Assembly (NCBI RefSeq): GCF_029963765.1
Contig: NZ_JALBYU010000004.1
Location: 186,001-250,000 of the forward strand
Origin: Pseudomonas sp. UYIF39
GTDB lineage: Bacteria > Pseudomonadota > Gammaproteobacteria > Pseudomonadales > Pseudomonadaceae
Direction: 5' to 3'
DNA: 64,000 nt
This document shows positions 10,469-19,256 of this stretch, piece by piece (within the stretch, counting starts at the first letter, position 1; each line of letters starts with the position of its first letter). Under the pieces are notes generated by a model that had not been told where the DNA came from, did no database searches, and was given only the letters and a program-made list of their open reading frames with translations. Position numbers and translations under genes: made by a program.

Positions 10469-10497
10469 TTGATCTCAAGCCCCTCACGCCCTAAAGT
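10469..10497 (+). promoter_or_regulatory. Candidate sigma-70 promoter of speC
   Basis: TTGATC (10469-10474) and TAAAGT (10492-10497) are separated by 17 nt, each matching four of six consensus bases. Transcription would start near 10504 and give a leader of nearly 200 nt. This is a motif match only. Confidence 0.4.
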
Positions 10498-10500
10498 TCG

Positions 10501-10605
10501 CGCCGAACGTCCATGCTGGAAACGATCCATCCGGCTCAAGTACTGACGACGAGACAGCAAGGCCAAGGGAAAGCAGCGCTTCCCATGGCCTTTTTGCTTT
10601 CGGCG
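10501..10605 (+). terminator. Intrinsic terminator hairpin inside the speC leader
   Basis: The core is GGCCA (10561-10565) plus GGGAA (10567-10571) pairing with TTCCC (10580-10584) plus TGGCC (10586-10590), with one A-A mismatch, followed by TTTTTGCTTT. An outer 7-bp stem (CGCCGAA 10501-10507 with TTCGGCG 10599-10605) can enclose it. It ends about 95 nt before the speC start and lies downstream of the candidate promoter, so it could attenuate speC. It could instead end a transcript from upstream. Confidence 0.55.
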
Positions 10606-10700
10606 ACATGCCTTGGGAAGTAGGCGAACCAAAGTGGGGATACGGAGGACGTTCATTTGCACCCATTGTTAATTTCAGTTTGCCAGTAGGAGTTCCCAGC

Positions 10701-11864
10701 ATGTCGATCAACGTCGAAGACTATTTCGCGCGCGATACCTTCAACAAAATGAAGGCCTTCGCCGACAAACAAGAAACCCCGTTCGTGGTGATCGACACCG
10801 CGATGATCAGCCAGGCCTATGACGACCTGCGCGCCGGTTTCGAATTCGCCAAGGTCTACTACGCGGTCAAGGCCAACCCGGCCGTCGAAATCATCGACCT
10901 GCTCAAAGAGAAAGGCTCGAACTTCGACATCGCCTCGATCTACGAGCTCGATAAAGTGATGAACCAGGGCGTCGGCCCGGATCGCATCAGCTACGGCAAC
11001 ACCATCAAGAAATCCAAAGACATTCGCTACTTCTACGAGAAGGGCGTGCGTCTGTATGCCACCGACTCCGAAGCCGACCTGCGCAACATCGCCAAGGCAG
11101 CACCGGGTTCGAAAGTCTACGTGCGCATCCTCACCGAAGGCTCGACCACCGCTGACTGGCCTCTGTCGCGCAAATTCGGCTGCCAGACCGACATGGCCAT
11201 GGACCTGCTGATCCTCGCTCGCGACCTGGGCCTGGTGCCGTACGGCATCTCGTTCCACGTCGGCTCGCAACAGCGCGACATCAGCGTCTGGGACGCGGCG
11301 ATCGCCAAGGTCAAAGTGATCTTCGAACGCCTGAAAGAAGAAGACGGCATTCACCTGAAGCTGATCAACATGGGCGGCGGCTTCCCGGCCAACTACATCA
11401 CCCGCACCAACAGCCTGGAAACCTACGCTGAAGAAATCATCCGTTTCCTCAAGGAAGATTTCGGTGACGAACTGCCGGAAATCATTCTGGAACCAGGCCG
11501 TTCGTTGATTGCCAATGCCGGCATCCTGGTCAGCGAAGTGGTATTGGTTGCGCGCAAATCCCGTACCGCCGTCGAGCGCTGGGTGTACACGGATGTGGGC
11601 AAATTCTCCGGTCTGATCGAAACCATGGACGAAGCCATCAAGTTCCCGATCTGGACCGAGAAGAAAGGCGAGATGGAAGAAGTGGTCATCGCTGGTCCCA
11701 CCTGCGACAGCGCCGACATCATGTACGAAAACTACAAGTACGGTTTGCCGCTGAACCTGGCGATTGGTGATCGTTTGTACTGGTTGTCGACCGGTGCTTA
11801 CACCACCAGCTATAGCGCCGTTGAATTCAATGGCTTCCCGCCGCTGAAGTCGTTTTACGTGTAA
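10701..11864 (+). CDS. speC: Ornithine/lysine decarboxylase, fold type III
   Basis: This 387-residue cytoplasmic PLP enzyme decarboxylates ornithine (and in some relatives lysine) to putrescine (cadaverine), the first polyamine step. It is the alanine-racemase-fold, eukaryote-like class, not the large fold-I type. The PLP lysine is in YAVKANP (Lys57); HVGSQQRD, GGGFPANY, EPGRSL and the active-site GPTCDSADI are all present. The start at 10701 follows AGGAGTTCCCAGC. The frame stays open upstream to an ATG at 10608 just past the leader hairpin, so a 31-residue N-terminal extension is formally possible but not expected. Confidence 0.92.
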   Translation: MSINVEDYFARDTFNKMKAFADKQETPFVVIDTAMISQAYDDLRAGFEFAKVYYAVKANPAVEIIDLLKEKGSNFDIASIYELDKVMNQGVGPDRISYGNTIKKSKDIRYFYEKGVRLYATDSEADLRNIAKAAPGSKVYVRILTEGSTTADWPLSRKFGCQTDMAMDLLILARDLGLVPYGISFHVGSQQRDISVWDAAIAKVKVIFERLKEEDGIHLKLINMGGGFPANYITRTNSLETYAEEIIRFLKEDFGDELPEIILEPGRSLIANAGILVSEVVLVARKSRTAVERWVYTDVGKFSGLIETMDEAIKFPIWTEKKGEMEEVVIAGPTCDSADIMYENYKYGLPLNLAIGDRLYWLSTGAYTTSYSAVEFNGFPPLKSFYV

Positions 11865-11882
11865 GCCCTACGCGTAGAAATG

Positions 11883-11913
11883 AAAAAGCCCATGACGTGT
11901 CATGGGCTTTTTT
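11883..11913 (+). terminator. Intrinsic terminator of speC (bidirectional)
   Basis: AAAAAGCCCATGAC and GTCATGGGCTTTTTT form a 9-bp core stem flanked by A- and T-runs, so it can stop both speC and the convergent toxin-antitoxin transcript. Confidence 0.9.
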
Positions 11914-11945
11914 GTGCCTGACGTTCCAGGCTGTCGGAGCAGCGG

Positions 11946-12221
11946 TTATCGGTGTTCTCGTACATGCCACAGACGAAGGATGTAGAGCGTGGAGCCTTGA
12001 ATCTCATACCGCATTTCGTAATGACCGACCAAAAGTCGTCGCACATCTCGCGGTTCAAACTCGTCGACTCGCTCTCCGATTCGCGGATTGCTGAGTAAGG
12101 CCGTGGGAGCCTCAGTGAGGGATTGCACAGTACGAGCTGCCGCAGGACGATTGACCACTGCAAGAAACTCAAAAAGCCGGGCAAGATCCGATAACGCTTT
12201 ACTGGTCCACCTCAACTCCAT
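11946..12221 (-). CDS. ParE/RelE-family toxin
   Basis: This 91-residue protein has the type II toxin fold signature of the ParE/RelE family: an N-terminal LRWTSKALSDLARLFEFLA helix-pair region and the C-terminal core in which a conserved Arg precedes LLVGHYEMRYEI, ending IYILRLWHVREH. ParE members poison DNA gyrase and RelE members cut mRNA; the sequence alone does not decide, though the overall pattern is more ParE-like. The ATG shares one base with the stop of the antitoxin gene (TAATG), the usual coupled antitoxin-toxin order. Confidence 0.82.
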   Translation of the reverse strand: MELRWTSKALSDLARLFEFLAVVNRPAAARTVQSLTEAPTALLSNPRIGERVDEFEPRDVRRLLVGHYEMRYEIQGSTLYILRLWHVREHR

Positions 12222-12484
12222 TAGCGCGGCACCGGTAACGGATTTTCAGTACTCAAACTTTCTGCCCACGCCTGGACAGATTGATGATCAATCACCCGTC
12301 CGGCATCAACGTCAGCCATTGCCTCGCGAGTCAGACGGCTGCGCTCTTCTTCCAAATCGATCCAGTCGGCAAGCGCCTGCTTCACAATCCAGCCCCGTGA
12401 ACGCTCCATCTTCGCGGCCATCTGATCGACTTTATCGGCAAGCTCCATGGGCACATGGGCAGTCAGTACTTTGGTCGCAGCCAT
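12221..12484 (-). CDS. Ribbon-helix-helix antitoxin
   Basis: This 87-residue protein begins with a CopG/ParD-like ribbon-helix-helix domain (TKVLTAHVPMELADKVDQMA, then RSRGWIVKQALADWI). The C-terminal tail (about residues 45-87) is acidic and likely flexible, the part that wraps the toxin. It should repress its own promoter as well as neutralise the toxin encoded directly downstream. The ATG at 12484 follows CCTGGAGACGAAATC. It is the first gene of a two-gene operon that ends in the speC bidirectional terminator. Confidence 0.82.
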   Translation of the reverse strand: MAATKVLTAHVPMELADKVDQMAAKMERSRGWIVKQALADWIDLEEERSRLTREAMADVDAGRVIDHQSVQAWAESLSTENPLPVPR

Positions 12485-12517
12485 GATTTCGTCTCCAGGA
12501 AGCTACTTGATGAGATG

Positions 12518-12534
12518 TGATTATTTTTCAATCA
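12518..12534 (-). promoter_or_regulatory. Candidate autoregulatory operator of the TA operon
   Basis: TGATT and AATCA form a perfect 5-bp inverted repeat with a 7-bp AT-rich spacer, about 35-50 nt upstream of the antitoxin start and beside a TATGAT -10-like hexamer on the minus strand. RHH antitoxins bind such short palindromes. Motif-level evidence only. Confidence 0.35.
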
Positions 12535-12541
12535 TAGTGAT

Positions 12542-13327
12542 TTAAACCAACTCAACAACCCTCAGGACATCCCGTTCATCGTTCAGCTGAATGAAGCGTT
12601 GATGATAAAGGGATGCCAATTCACGAATGTGTGGGTTCGATGCGCTCGACAGCGCCTGACTCGCCACCCGCAAGAAATTCAGATTCCCCACAGCCAATGC
12701 TTTGCGTAACCAGACTAGCGCCTCGTCGATATTGCCTTCATCCGCCAGCACGGCGGCATAACTGAACTGCCCGCGAAAATCCCCGCCGAGTGCCGAACGT
12801 CGATACCAGTAACGCGCAGCTTGCGGATCTGCGGGACACACCCGCCCGTCTTCCAGATAACGTCCCAGCAGGTTCATGGACTTGGCGTGGCCCAGTTCAG
12901 CCGCGCAGCGATACAAACTCAGTGCTTGCAACTGATCCTCGATCACCCCGCGCCCGGTGGCCAGCAGGTTTGCGTAGTTGTACATCGCCCAATCCAGTCC
13001 GGCTTCGGCAGCCTGGCGATAATGCTCGGCAGCGGTCGAAGCATCAGCCACACACCCCCAGCCATGCTCATGACAACGACCGAGCATGTTGCGCGCCATC
13101 AAATGTCCACGCTGAGCGGTGATGTCAAACCAGCGCACGGCCAGCGGCGGATCCTTCTCGATGCCCTGCCCGTCCAGCAGAATCTGCCCGAGCAAAGCCT
13201 GAGCATCGAGTACACCTTCGCGGGCGGCGATCAGAATCGCCTGTGCCGCGCGCGCCGGGCTTTCGTCAAGCATGGCTTTGAGCCGATCACCATCGAGGAC
13301 TTCCTCGCGACGCAGTTGATAACTCAT
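12542..13327 (-). CDS. Sel1-repeat (TPR-like) protein
   Basis: This 261-residue protein is built of Sel1-like alpha-helical repeats; recognisable units are [42 protein letters not shown] and [13 protein letters not shown], each about 36 residues apart. Such repeats scaffold protein contacts. No signal peptide is present, so it is probably cytoplasmic. Its start overlaps the piuC stop by 4 nt, and as I recall a Sel1 protein sits beside piuC in P. aeruginosa too, so a role alongside iron uptake is likely but undefined. Confidence 0.8.
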   Translation of the reverse strand: MSYQLRREEVLDGDRLKAMLDESPARAAQAILIAAREGVLDAQALLGQILLDGQGIEKDPPLAVRWFDITAQRGHLMARNMLGRCHEHGWGCVADASTAAEHYRQAAEAGLDWAMYNYANLLATGRGVIEDQLQALSLYRCAAELGHAKSMNLLGRYLEDGRVCPADPQAARYWYRRSALGGDFRGQFSYAAVLADEGNIDEALVWLRKALAVGNLNFLRVASQALSSASNPHIRELASLYHQRFIQLNDERDVLRVVELV

Positions 13328-14004
13328 ACCTCAACCCAACGACGCAACAGGTTGTGATAAGTGCCCGTAAGGCGAATCAGCGAAGGGTGGTCGGGCATGT
13401 CCTGGGTCAGCTGCTGGATCGCCCCGTCCATCTCGAACAGCAAGGCGCGCTGGCTGTCTTCGCGCACCAGGCTTTGAGTCCAGAAGAACGAGGCGAAGCG
13501 CGTGCCGCGCGTCACGGCGTTGACTTTGTGCAGGCTGGTGCCGGGGTACAGAACCATGTCCCCGGCCGGCAACTTCACCCGTTGGGTGCCGAAGGTGTCC
13601 TGGATTTCCAGCTCGCCGCCGTCGTAGTCGTCCGGTTCGCTGAAGAACAGAGTGGCCGACAAATCGGTGCGCACCCGCTCGATGCTGCCCTTGGGCTGGC
13701 GCACGGCGTTGTCGATGTGAAAATCGAAACTGCCGCCGGCCGTGTAACAGTTCAGTAACGGAGGGAAGACTTTGTGCGGCAACGCGGCTGACATGAACAG
13801 CGGATTTTTCCACAGCCGTTCCAGCATCGCCGCGCCGACTTCCTTGGCCAGCGGATGACCTTCCGGCAGCTGCAGATTGTGCTTGGCCTTGGCCGACTGG
13901 TAGCCGGCGGTGATCTTGCCGTCCGCCCAATCTGCCTGCTCCAGAGCCTCGCGGATGCGCTGCACTTCTTCTTTCGCGAACACGCCGGGAATGTGCAGCA
14001 GCAT
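13324..14004 (-). CDS. piuC: Fe(II)/2-oxoglutarate-dependent PKHD-type hydroxylase PiuC
   Basis: This 226-residue cytoplasmic dioxygenase belongs to the PiuC/YbiX family, iron-regulated proteins genetically linked to siderophore-type TonB receptors. The iron ligands are visible as His and Asp in FDFHIDNAV and a distal His in [10 protein letters not shown], with an RFASFFW segment after it. The start at 14004 (MLLHIPGVF) gives the usual family length; the longer open frame would run through the Fur-like site. It is divergent from piuA and co-transcribed with the Sel1 gene. The natural substrate is not known. Confidence 0.92.
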   Translation of the reverse strand: MLLHIPGVFAKEEVQRIREALEQADWADGKITAGYQSAKAKHNLQLPEGHPLAKEVGAAMLERLWKNPLFMSAALPHKVFPPLLNCYTAGGSFDFHIDNAVRQPKGSIERVRTDLSATLFFSEPDDYDGGELEIQDTFGTQRVKLPAGDMVLYPGTSLHKVNAVTRGTRFASFFWTQSLVREDSQRALLFEMDGAIQQLTQDMPDHPSLIRLTGTYHNLLRRWVEV

Positions 14005-14034
14005 GGGATGACACCTGAAGACAAAGAGGCGGCA

Positions 14035-14056
14035 ATGGTATTGATTCTTATTGACT
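14035..14056. promoter_or_regulatory. Fur-box-like site between piuC and piuA
   Basis: On the minus strand the sequence AATAAGAATCAATA differs at two positions from the Fur core AATGAGAATCATTA. It lies 30-50 nt before the piuC start, in the divergent region shared with piuA, and fits iron repression of the locus. Motif-level evidence. Confidence 0.55.
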
Positions 14057-14209
14057 CTGTAAAACCCCATGACGAACGAGACAGCAAAAAGCGTAAGGGT
14101 AAATTGTAAAGAATGTAAATTCATCGCGAATAGTAACGTTTCGCAATTGATACAAATACCTGTTTACCCTATATTCCGCGGCCTCAAATCCTTGGGGAGG
14201 GGAATTCAA

Positions 14210-16528
14210 ATGTCACGTCAACAACCACAAGTACCGGTCAGTTCACCACGTTTGCTCGCATCGGCCATCGGCATGGCGATTACTGCCGGTTCTGCGGGCC
14301 ACATGGTTTTCGCGGCGGAAAAAGCTGACGAAAAAGCACCGAGCAACGTGATTTCCCTGGGCGCTACCGCTATCACCGGCGAGGCCCAGGACGAGACTTC
14401 CTACAACGTCGAAAAAGCCTCCTCGCCCAAGTACACCGCACCGCTTGTGGACACGCCGCGTTCGATCACCGTCATCCCGCAACAAGTGCTCAAGGACACT
14501 GGCGCCCTCAACATGCAGGACGCGCTGCGCACTGTTCCAGGCATAACCTTCGGTGCCGGTGAAGGCGGAAACCCGCAAGGCGACCGCCCATTCATCCGCG
14601 GCTTCGATGCCCAAGGCGATACTTATCTGGACGGCGTGCGCGATACCGGTTCGCAGAGCCGCGAGATCTTCGCCGTTGAGTCGATCGAAGTCAGCAAAGG
14701 CCCGAACTCGGCCATGGGCGGCCGTGGCGCTGCCGGTGGCAGCATCAACCTGGTGAGCAAAAAGGCGCACCTTGGTAATTCGCTCGATGGCGGTTTCACC
14801 TGGGGTTCCGACCAGACCCAGCGTTACACCATGGATGGCAACTATCAGTTCACCGACACCGCCGCTGGCCGTCTGAACCTGATGAGTCACGAAAGCAACG
14901 TCGCCGGCCGTGACACTGTCGATTACGATCGCTGGGGCATCGCACCGTCGCTGGCCTTCGGCCTGGGCACCGACACTCGCGTCAACCTCGACTACTACCA
15001 CCTGGAAAGCAACGACACGCCAGATTCCGGCATTCCCTACAGCATTCCGGTCGCGGGCTCGACGGCTCGCAGCAGGTCCAACCCGGACAAGCCTGACGAT
15101 GGCGGCGACAGCAGCAACTTCTACGGTCTCGACGGCCGCGACTTCCGCAAGGGTCGCACCGACACCGCAACCATCGCCATCGAGCACGACCTGAGCGACG
15201 CGCTGACCGTCAAGAACACCCTGCGCCACGGCACCAGCATGCAGGACTACATCCTGACCCAGCCGGACGACAGCAAGGGCAACGTCAACAACGGCAGCGT
15301 CTGGCGTCGGGCCAACACCCGGGTCAGCAACACCGAAACCACCACCAACCAGACCGATCTGTTTGGCGACGTCTACATCGCCGGATTCAAAAACAGCTTC
15401 TCTACCGGTATCGAGTTGAGCCGCGAGGAAAGCGAAAAGTCCTCGTATAACGTCAACACCGACACCACCCCGGGAACAGCTGCCGCGACCACCAACTGCT
15501 CGCCGGCGTTGATTGGTGCGCCGAGCGGCTACAACTGCACCTCGCTGTCCAACCCGAACCCGAACGACCCATGGAACGGTGCAATCTCGCGTAACTACGC
15601 TGGCACCGACACCAAAGCCAACACCTATGCTCTGTATGTGTTCGACACGCTGGAATTGTCCGAACAATGGCTGGTGAACATGGGTCTGCGTTATGACCAT
15701 TTCGACACCGAATACAAAACCTTCACCGCTGCCGGCACAACCACCTCCAAAGGCGACGATACGAGCGAGTTCGTTACCGGGCAGTTCGGCGTGGTCTACA
15801 AGCCCGCAGAAAATGGCAGCATCTATGCGTCCTACGCGACGTCCGCCACGCCACCGGGCAACACCCTGGGCGAAGGTCAGGAAGGCAACCCGCTGGGTGG
15901 CACGCCGGACCGCAACGGTAACCTGCTCAAAAGCGACATGGAGCCGGAAACCACCAAGAACTACGAAATCGGTACCAAGTGGGACCTGCTGAACGATCGC
16001 CTGTCGTTGACCGCTGACATCTTCCGCACCGAGAAAGAAAACGCTCGCGTTCAAGTCGACACAACCGCCTATGAAAACGCCGGCAAAACCCGCGTTCAAG
16101 GTATCGAACTGTCGGCCAGCGGCAAGATCACCGACAAATGGCAAGTGTTCGCCGGTTACGCATACATGGACAGCGAGCAGATCGATGGCGGCCCGCTGAA
16201 CCGCGCCACCGAAGGCAACGAGCTGCCTAACACACCGAAAAACAGTGCCAGCTTGTGGACGACTTATCAGGTCACGCCGAAGCTGACCATCGGTGGCGGT
16301 GCGTTTTATGTCGATGATGTGTTCGGCAGCGTGGCCAACACCACCATGGTTGATTCCTACGTTCGTTACGACGCAATGGCCGCGTACAAGCTGAGCAAAA
16401 ACGTCGACCTGCAACTGAACGTGCAGAACCTGACCGATGAAACCTACTACGACAAAGCTTTCTCGACCCACTTCGCCAACCAGGCGGCGGGCCGTACGGC
16501 ATTGCTGAGCACCAACTTCCACTTCTGA
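14210..16528 (+). CDS. piuA: TonB-dependent siderophore receptor PiuA/Fiu family
   Basis: This outer-membrane receptor has 772 residues. It has an N-terminal signal region ending near FAAEKA (about residue 36), a plug domain (DTPRSITVIPQQVLKDTGAL, then GFDAQGDTYLDGVRDTG and the RGAAGGSINLVSKK end) and a 22-strand-type barrel closing in aromatic-ended FHF. The family imports ferric catecholate siderophores and is known as an entry route for siderophore-antibiotic conjugates. The ATG at 14210 follows GGGGAGGGG; the frame is open further upstream but that region is promoter. It is flanked by piuC (divergent) and piuB (same strand). Confidence 0.92.
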   Translation: MSRQQPQVPVSSPRLLASAIGMAITAGSAGHMVFAAEKADEKAPSNVISLGATAITGEAQDETSYNVEKASSPKYTAPLVDTPRSITVIPQQVLKDTGALNMQDALRTVPGITFGAGEGGNPQGDRPFIRGFDAQGDTYLDGVRDTGSQSREIFAVESIEVSKGPNSAMGGRGAAGGSINLVSKKAHLGNSLDGGFTWGSDQTQRYTMDGNYQFTDTAAGRLNLMSHESNVAGRDTVDYDRWGIAPSLAFGLGTDTRVNLDYYHLESNDTPDSGIPYSIPVAGSTARSRSNPDKPDDGGDSSNFYGLDGRDFRKGRTDTATIAIEHDLSDALTVKNTLRHGTSMQDYILTQPDDSKGNVNNGSVWRRANTRVSNTETTTNQTDLFGDVYIAGFKNSFSTGIELSREESEKSSYNVNTDTTPGTAAATTNCSPALIGAPSGYNCTSLSNPNPNDPWNGAISRNYAGTDTKANTYALYVFDTLELSEQWLVNMGLRYDHFDTEYKTFTAAGTTTSKGDDTSEFVTGQFGVVYKPAENGSIYASYATSATPPGNTLGEGQEGNPLGGTPDRNGNLLKSDMEPETTKNYEIGTKWDLLNDRLSLTADIFRTEKENARVQVDTTAYENAGKTRVQGIELSASGKITDKWQVFAGYAYMDSEQIDGGPLNRATEGNELPNTPKNSASLWTTYQVTPKLTIGGGAFYVDDVFGSVANTTMVDSYVRYDAMAAYKLSKNVDLQLNVQNLTDETYYDKAFSTHFANQAAGRTALLSTNFHF

Positions 16529-16625
16529 TAGAAGCGTGAAGACCGTGGCCCCGTTCATCCAGGTGAACGGGGCTTTTGTGCGTAAAAAGGAATGTTTCTC
16601 GACAACCCACGGCATAATGCGCGCC

Positions 16626-16640
16626 GTGATTATTATTTTC
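16626..16640 (+). promoter_or_regulatory. Fur-box-like site upstream of piuB
   Basis: GTGATTATTATTTTC contains, on the minus strand, TAATAATCA, one base from the Fur core TGATAATCA. It lies 20-35 nt before the GTG start of piuB and argues for that start over an earlier in-frame ATG at 16592. Confidence 0.45.
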
Positions 16641-16660
16641 GAACGAACAAGGCGAGCGAC

Positions 16661-19189
16661 GTGTTGAAGAAAACCCTGTTCCAGTTGCACTGGTTTTTCG
16701 GCATCAGCGCCGGACTGGTCCTGGCCCTGATGGGCATCACCGGGGCGACGGTGTCGTTTCAGGATGAAATCCTGCGCGCGCTGAACCCTTCTGTGCTGCA
16801 GCTCGAGAAGCAGGTCGCCGGCGTCCTGCCGCCCGCCGAACTGGTGGAAAAAATCGAGGGTGCCTCGGGCAAGAAAGTCTCGATGCTCTGGGTCGAGACC
16901 GACAGCGGCAACGCGGCACGGGTAATCTTTACCCCGCCACCGGGCGAGCGCCGCGGGCAGATGCGCTACTTCGACCCGTACACCGCCGAGTTCATGGGCG
17001 ACGCTACTGGCCAGGATTTCTTCGGCCTGATGCTGCAACTGCACCGCTTCCTCGCCATGGGCGATACCGGTCGGCAAATCACCGGCGCGTGCACGCTGAT
17101 TCTGCTGTTCTTCTGCCTGTCCGGTCTTTACCTGCGCTGGCCGCGTCAGTGGAAAAGCTGGCGTGCCTGGCTGACCCTCGACTGGAAGAAAAAAGGCCGC
17201 AGCTTCAACTGGGATTTGCATTCGGTGGCCGGTACCTGGTGCCTGGTGTTTTACCTCCTGGCAGCGCTCACCGGGTTGTCCTGGTCCTATGAGTGGTACA
17301 ACAAGGGCCTGACCCGATTGCTTTCCGACTCACCGCAAAACGAGCGCGTTCGCAGCGGTCGCGGCCCTGCACCAAGCGGCCCGGCGCCCACCGCCGATTA
17401 CGCCGCGATGTGGAGCAGCATCTACAGCGCCGCCGGCCCGGCACTGAGTGCCTACAACATCCGCATGCCGCCTGTGGCCGGGCAGCCTGCCACCGTGTTC
17501 TATCTGTTGAACAGCTCGCCCCATGACCGGGCGCTGAACCAGATCACGCTGGACCCGGCAACCGGCATCGTCGCCCGGCATGACCGCTACAGCGACAAGA
17601 GCCTCAAGGCGCAACTGCTGACCAGCATTTACGCGCTGCACGTCGGCAGCTATTTCGGAATCATCGGGCGGATCATCCTGACGATCAGCGCACTGACGAT
17701 GCCGCTGTTTTTCGTCACTGGCTGGTTGTTGTACCTCGATCGTCGACGCAAGAAAAAGCAGATCAAGGAGGCCCGCAAAGACCTCGCACAACCGGGTAGC
17801 GACGCACCGGCTTGGCTGATCGGCTTCGCCAGCCAGAGCGGCTTTGCCGAGCAACTGGCGTGGCAGACCGCCGGGCAATTGCAGGCGGCGGGCCTGCCGG
17901 TGAAAGTTCAGCCGCTGGCGGACGTCAGTGAGCAAGACTTGCGTGACTCCAGCAATGCGCTGTTCGTGGTCAGCACCTTCGGCGACGGTGAAGCGCCGGA
18001 CAGCGCCCGAGGGTTTGAGCGCAAAGTGCTGGCCCGGACGTTGAGCCTGGAAAGCCTGAACTACGCCGTACTCGGCCTCGGTGATCGGCAGTATCAGCAC
18101 TTCTGCGGATTCGCCCGACGCTTGCACACGTGGCTCGGCGAGCACGGCGGCAAGACCCTGTTCGCGCCGGTGGAGGTCGACAGCGGCGACCCTTACGCCT
18201 TGCGTCACTGGCAGCAGCAACTGGGTCTGCTGACCGGACAGGCGCCCGTGGACACCTGGCAAGCGCCAAGCTATGACAACTGGAACCTGACCCGCCGCGA
18301 GTTGCTCAACCCTGACAGCAGCGGTTCGGGCGTTTACTTGCTCGGCCTCACCGCTCCCACCACCAGCAGTTGGCTGGCCGGTGACCTGGTGGAAGTGCTG
18401 CCGCGCAATTGCTCGTTAGCGATCGAACATTTCCTCGATGGCCTGGGCATTGACGGTCGGGCCACGGTTGCGCTCGATGGCCTGTCGCAACCGCTGGAGC
18501 AAGCCCTCGCCAGTCGACAACTGCCGGAAAACAGAACCCACCTGGTCGGCCTGCATGCCCAGGCGCTGGTGGATGCGCTGGTGCCGTTGGCCATGCGCGA
18601 ATACTCCATCGCCTCGATCGCCGCCGATGGCGTACTCGAACTGATCGTGCGCCAGGAACTGCATCCTGACGGCAGCCTGGGTGTCGGCTCCGGCTGGCTG
18701 ACCGAACACGCCCCGGTGGGCGGCACCATCAGCCTGCGCGTACGGCGCAACAGCGGTTTCCACCTGCCGGTCGAACCGGTGCCGATGATCCTGTTGGGCA
18801 ATGGCACCGGTCTGGCCGGGCTGCGCAGTTTGCTCAAGGCGCGGATCGCCGATGGGCAGCAGCGTCATTGGCTGTTGTTCGGCGAACGCAATCGCGAGCA
18901 TGACTATCTGTGTCGCGATGAGCTTGAGGAGTGGTTGATTTCGGGAGATCTGGAGCGGCTGGACCTGGCGTTCTCGCGGGATCAGGCCGAGAAGATCTAC
19001 GTGCAGGATCGCTTGCGTGAGTCGGCTGACTTGCTGAAGCAATGGCTGGCCGACGGCGCCGTCATCTGCATCTGCGGCAGCTTGCAGGGGATGGCTTCAG
19101 GCGTGGACCACGTACTCAACGAAATACTCGGAATTTCAGAGGTCGACCGCCTGATCGAGCAAGGTCGCTATCGCCGCGACGTGTACTGA
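16661..19189 (+). CDS. piuB: PepSY-domain flavoreductase PiuB
   Basis: This 842-residue inner-membrane protein has three parts. Residues 1 to ~380 are a PepSY-associated membrane module (helices near 8-30, 125-145, 175-200 and 330-360). About 395-530 is a flavodoxin-like FMN domain ([38 protein letters not shown]). The rest is a CysJ-like FAD/NADPH reductase ([29 protein letters not shown]). The design suggests electrons pass from NADPH across the membrane, probably to reduce ferric siderophores brought in by PiuA. The start is a GTG at 16661; a TTG at 16664 is an alternative. Confidence 0.86.
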   Translation: MLKKTLFQLHWFFGISAGLVLALMGITGATVSFQDEILRALNPSVLQLEKQVAGVLPPAELVEKIEGASGKKVSMLWVETDSGNAARVIFTPPPGERRGQMRYFDPYTAEFMGDATGQDFFGLMLQLHRFLAMGDTGRQITGACTLILLFFCLSGLYLRWPRQWKSWRAWLTLDWKKKGRSFNWDLHSVAGTWCLVFYLLAALTGLSWSYEWYNKGLTRLLSDSPQNERVRSGRGPAPSGPAPTADYAAMWSSIYSAAGPALSAYNIRMPPVAGQPATVFYLLNSSPHDRALNQITLDPATGIVARHDRYSDKSLKAQLLTSIYALHVGSYFGIIGRIILTISALTMPLFFVTGWLLYLDRRRKKKQIKEARKDLAQPGSDAPAWLIGFASQSGFAEQLAWQTAGQLQAAGLPVKVQPLADVSEQDLRDSSNALFVVSTFGDGEAPDSARGFERKVLARTLSLESLNYAVLGLGDRQYQHFCGFARRLHTWLGEHGGKTLFAPVEVDSGDPYALRHWQQQLGLLTGQAPVDTWQAPSYDNWNLTRRELLNPDSSGSGVYLLGLTAPTTSSWLAGDLVEVLPRNCSLAIEHFLDGLGIDGRATVALDGLSQPLEQALASRQLPENRTHLVGLHAQALVDALVPLAMREYSIASIAADGVLELIVRQELHPDGSLGVGSGWLTEHAPVGGTISLRVRRNSGFHLPVEPVPMILLGNGTGLAGLRSLLKARIADGQQRHWLLFGERNREHDYLCRDELEEWLISGDLERLDLAFSRDQAEKIYVQDRLRESADLLKQWLADGAVICICGSLQGMASGVDHVLNEILGISEVDRLIEQGRYRRDVY

Positions 19190-19200
19190 CCCATCACAAT

Positions 19201-19230
19201 CCCTGTGCGAGCTTGCTCGCTCCCACAGGG
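19201..19230. repeat. Single REP hairpin (family A)
   Basis: A short REP copy with CCCTGTG/CACAGGG ends and a GAGC-TT-GCTC core lies between the convergent piuB and phoD stops. It probably serves as a shared 3' hairpin for both transcripts; there is no T-run. Confidence 0.7.
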
Positions 19231-19256
19231 ATCTGGTGTCTGCTCGCGATTTCATT

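Noticed and set aside
10417..10711. Minus-strand frames upstream of speC
   Set aside because: They cover the promoter and terminator hairpin of speC and show no domain, signal or ribosome site.
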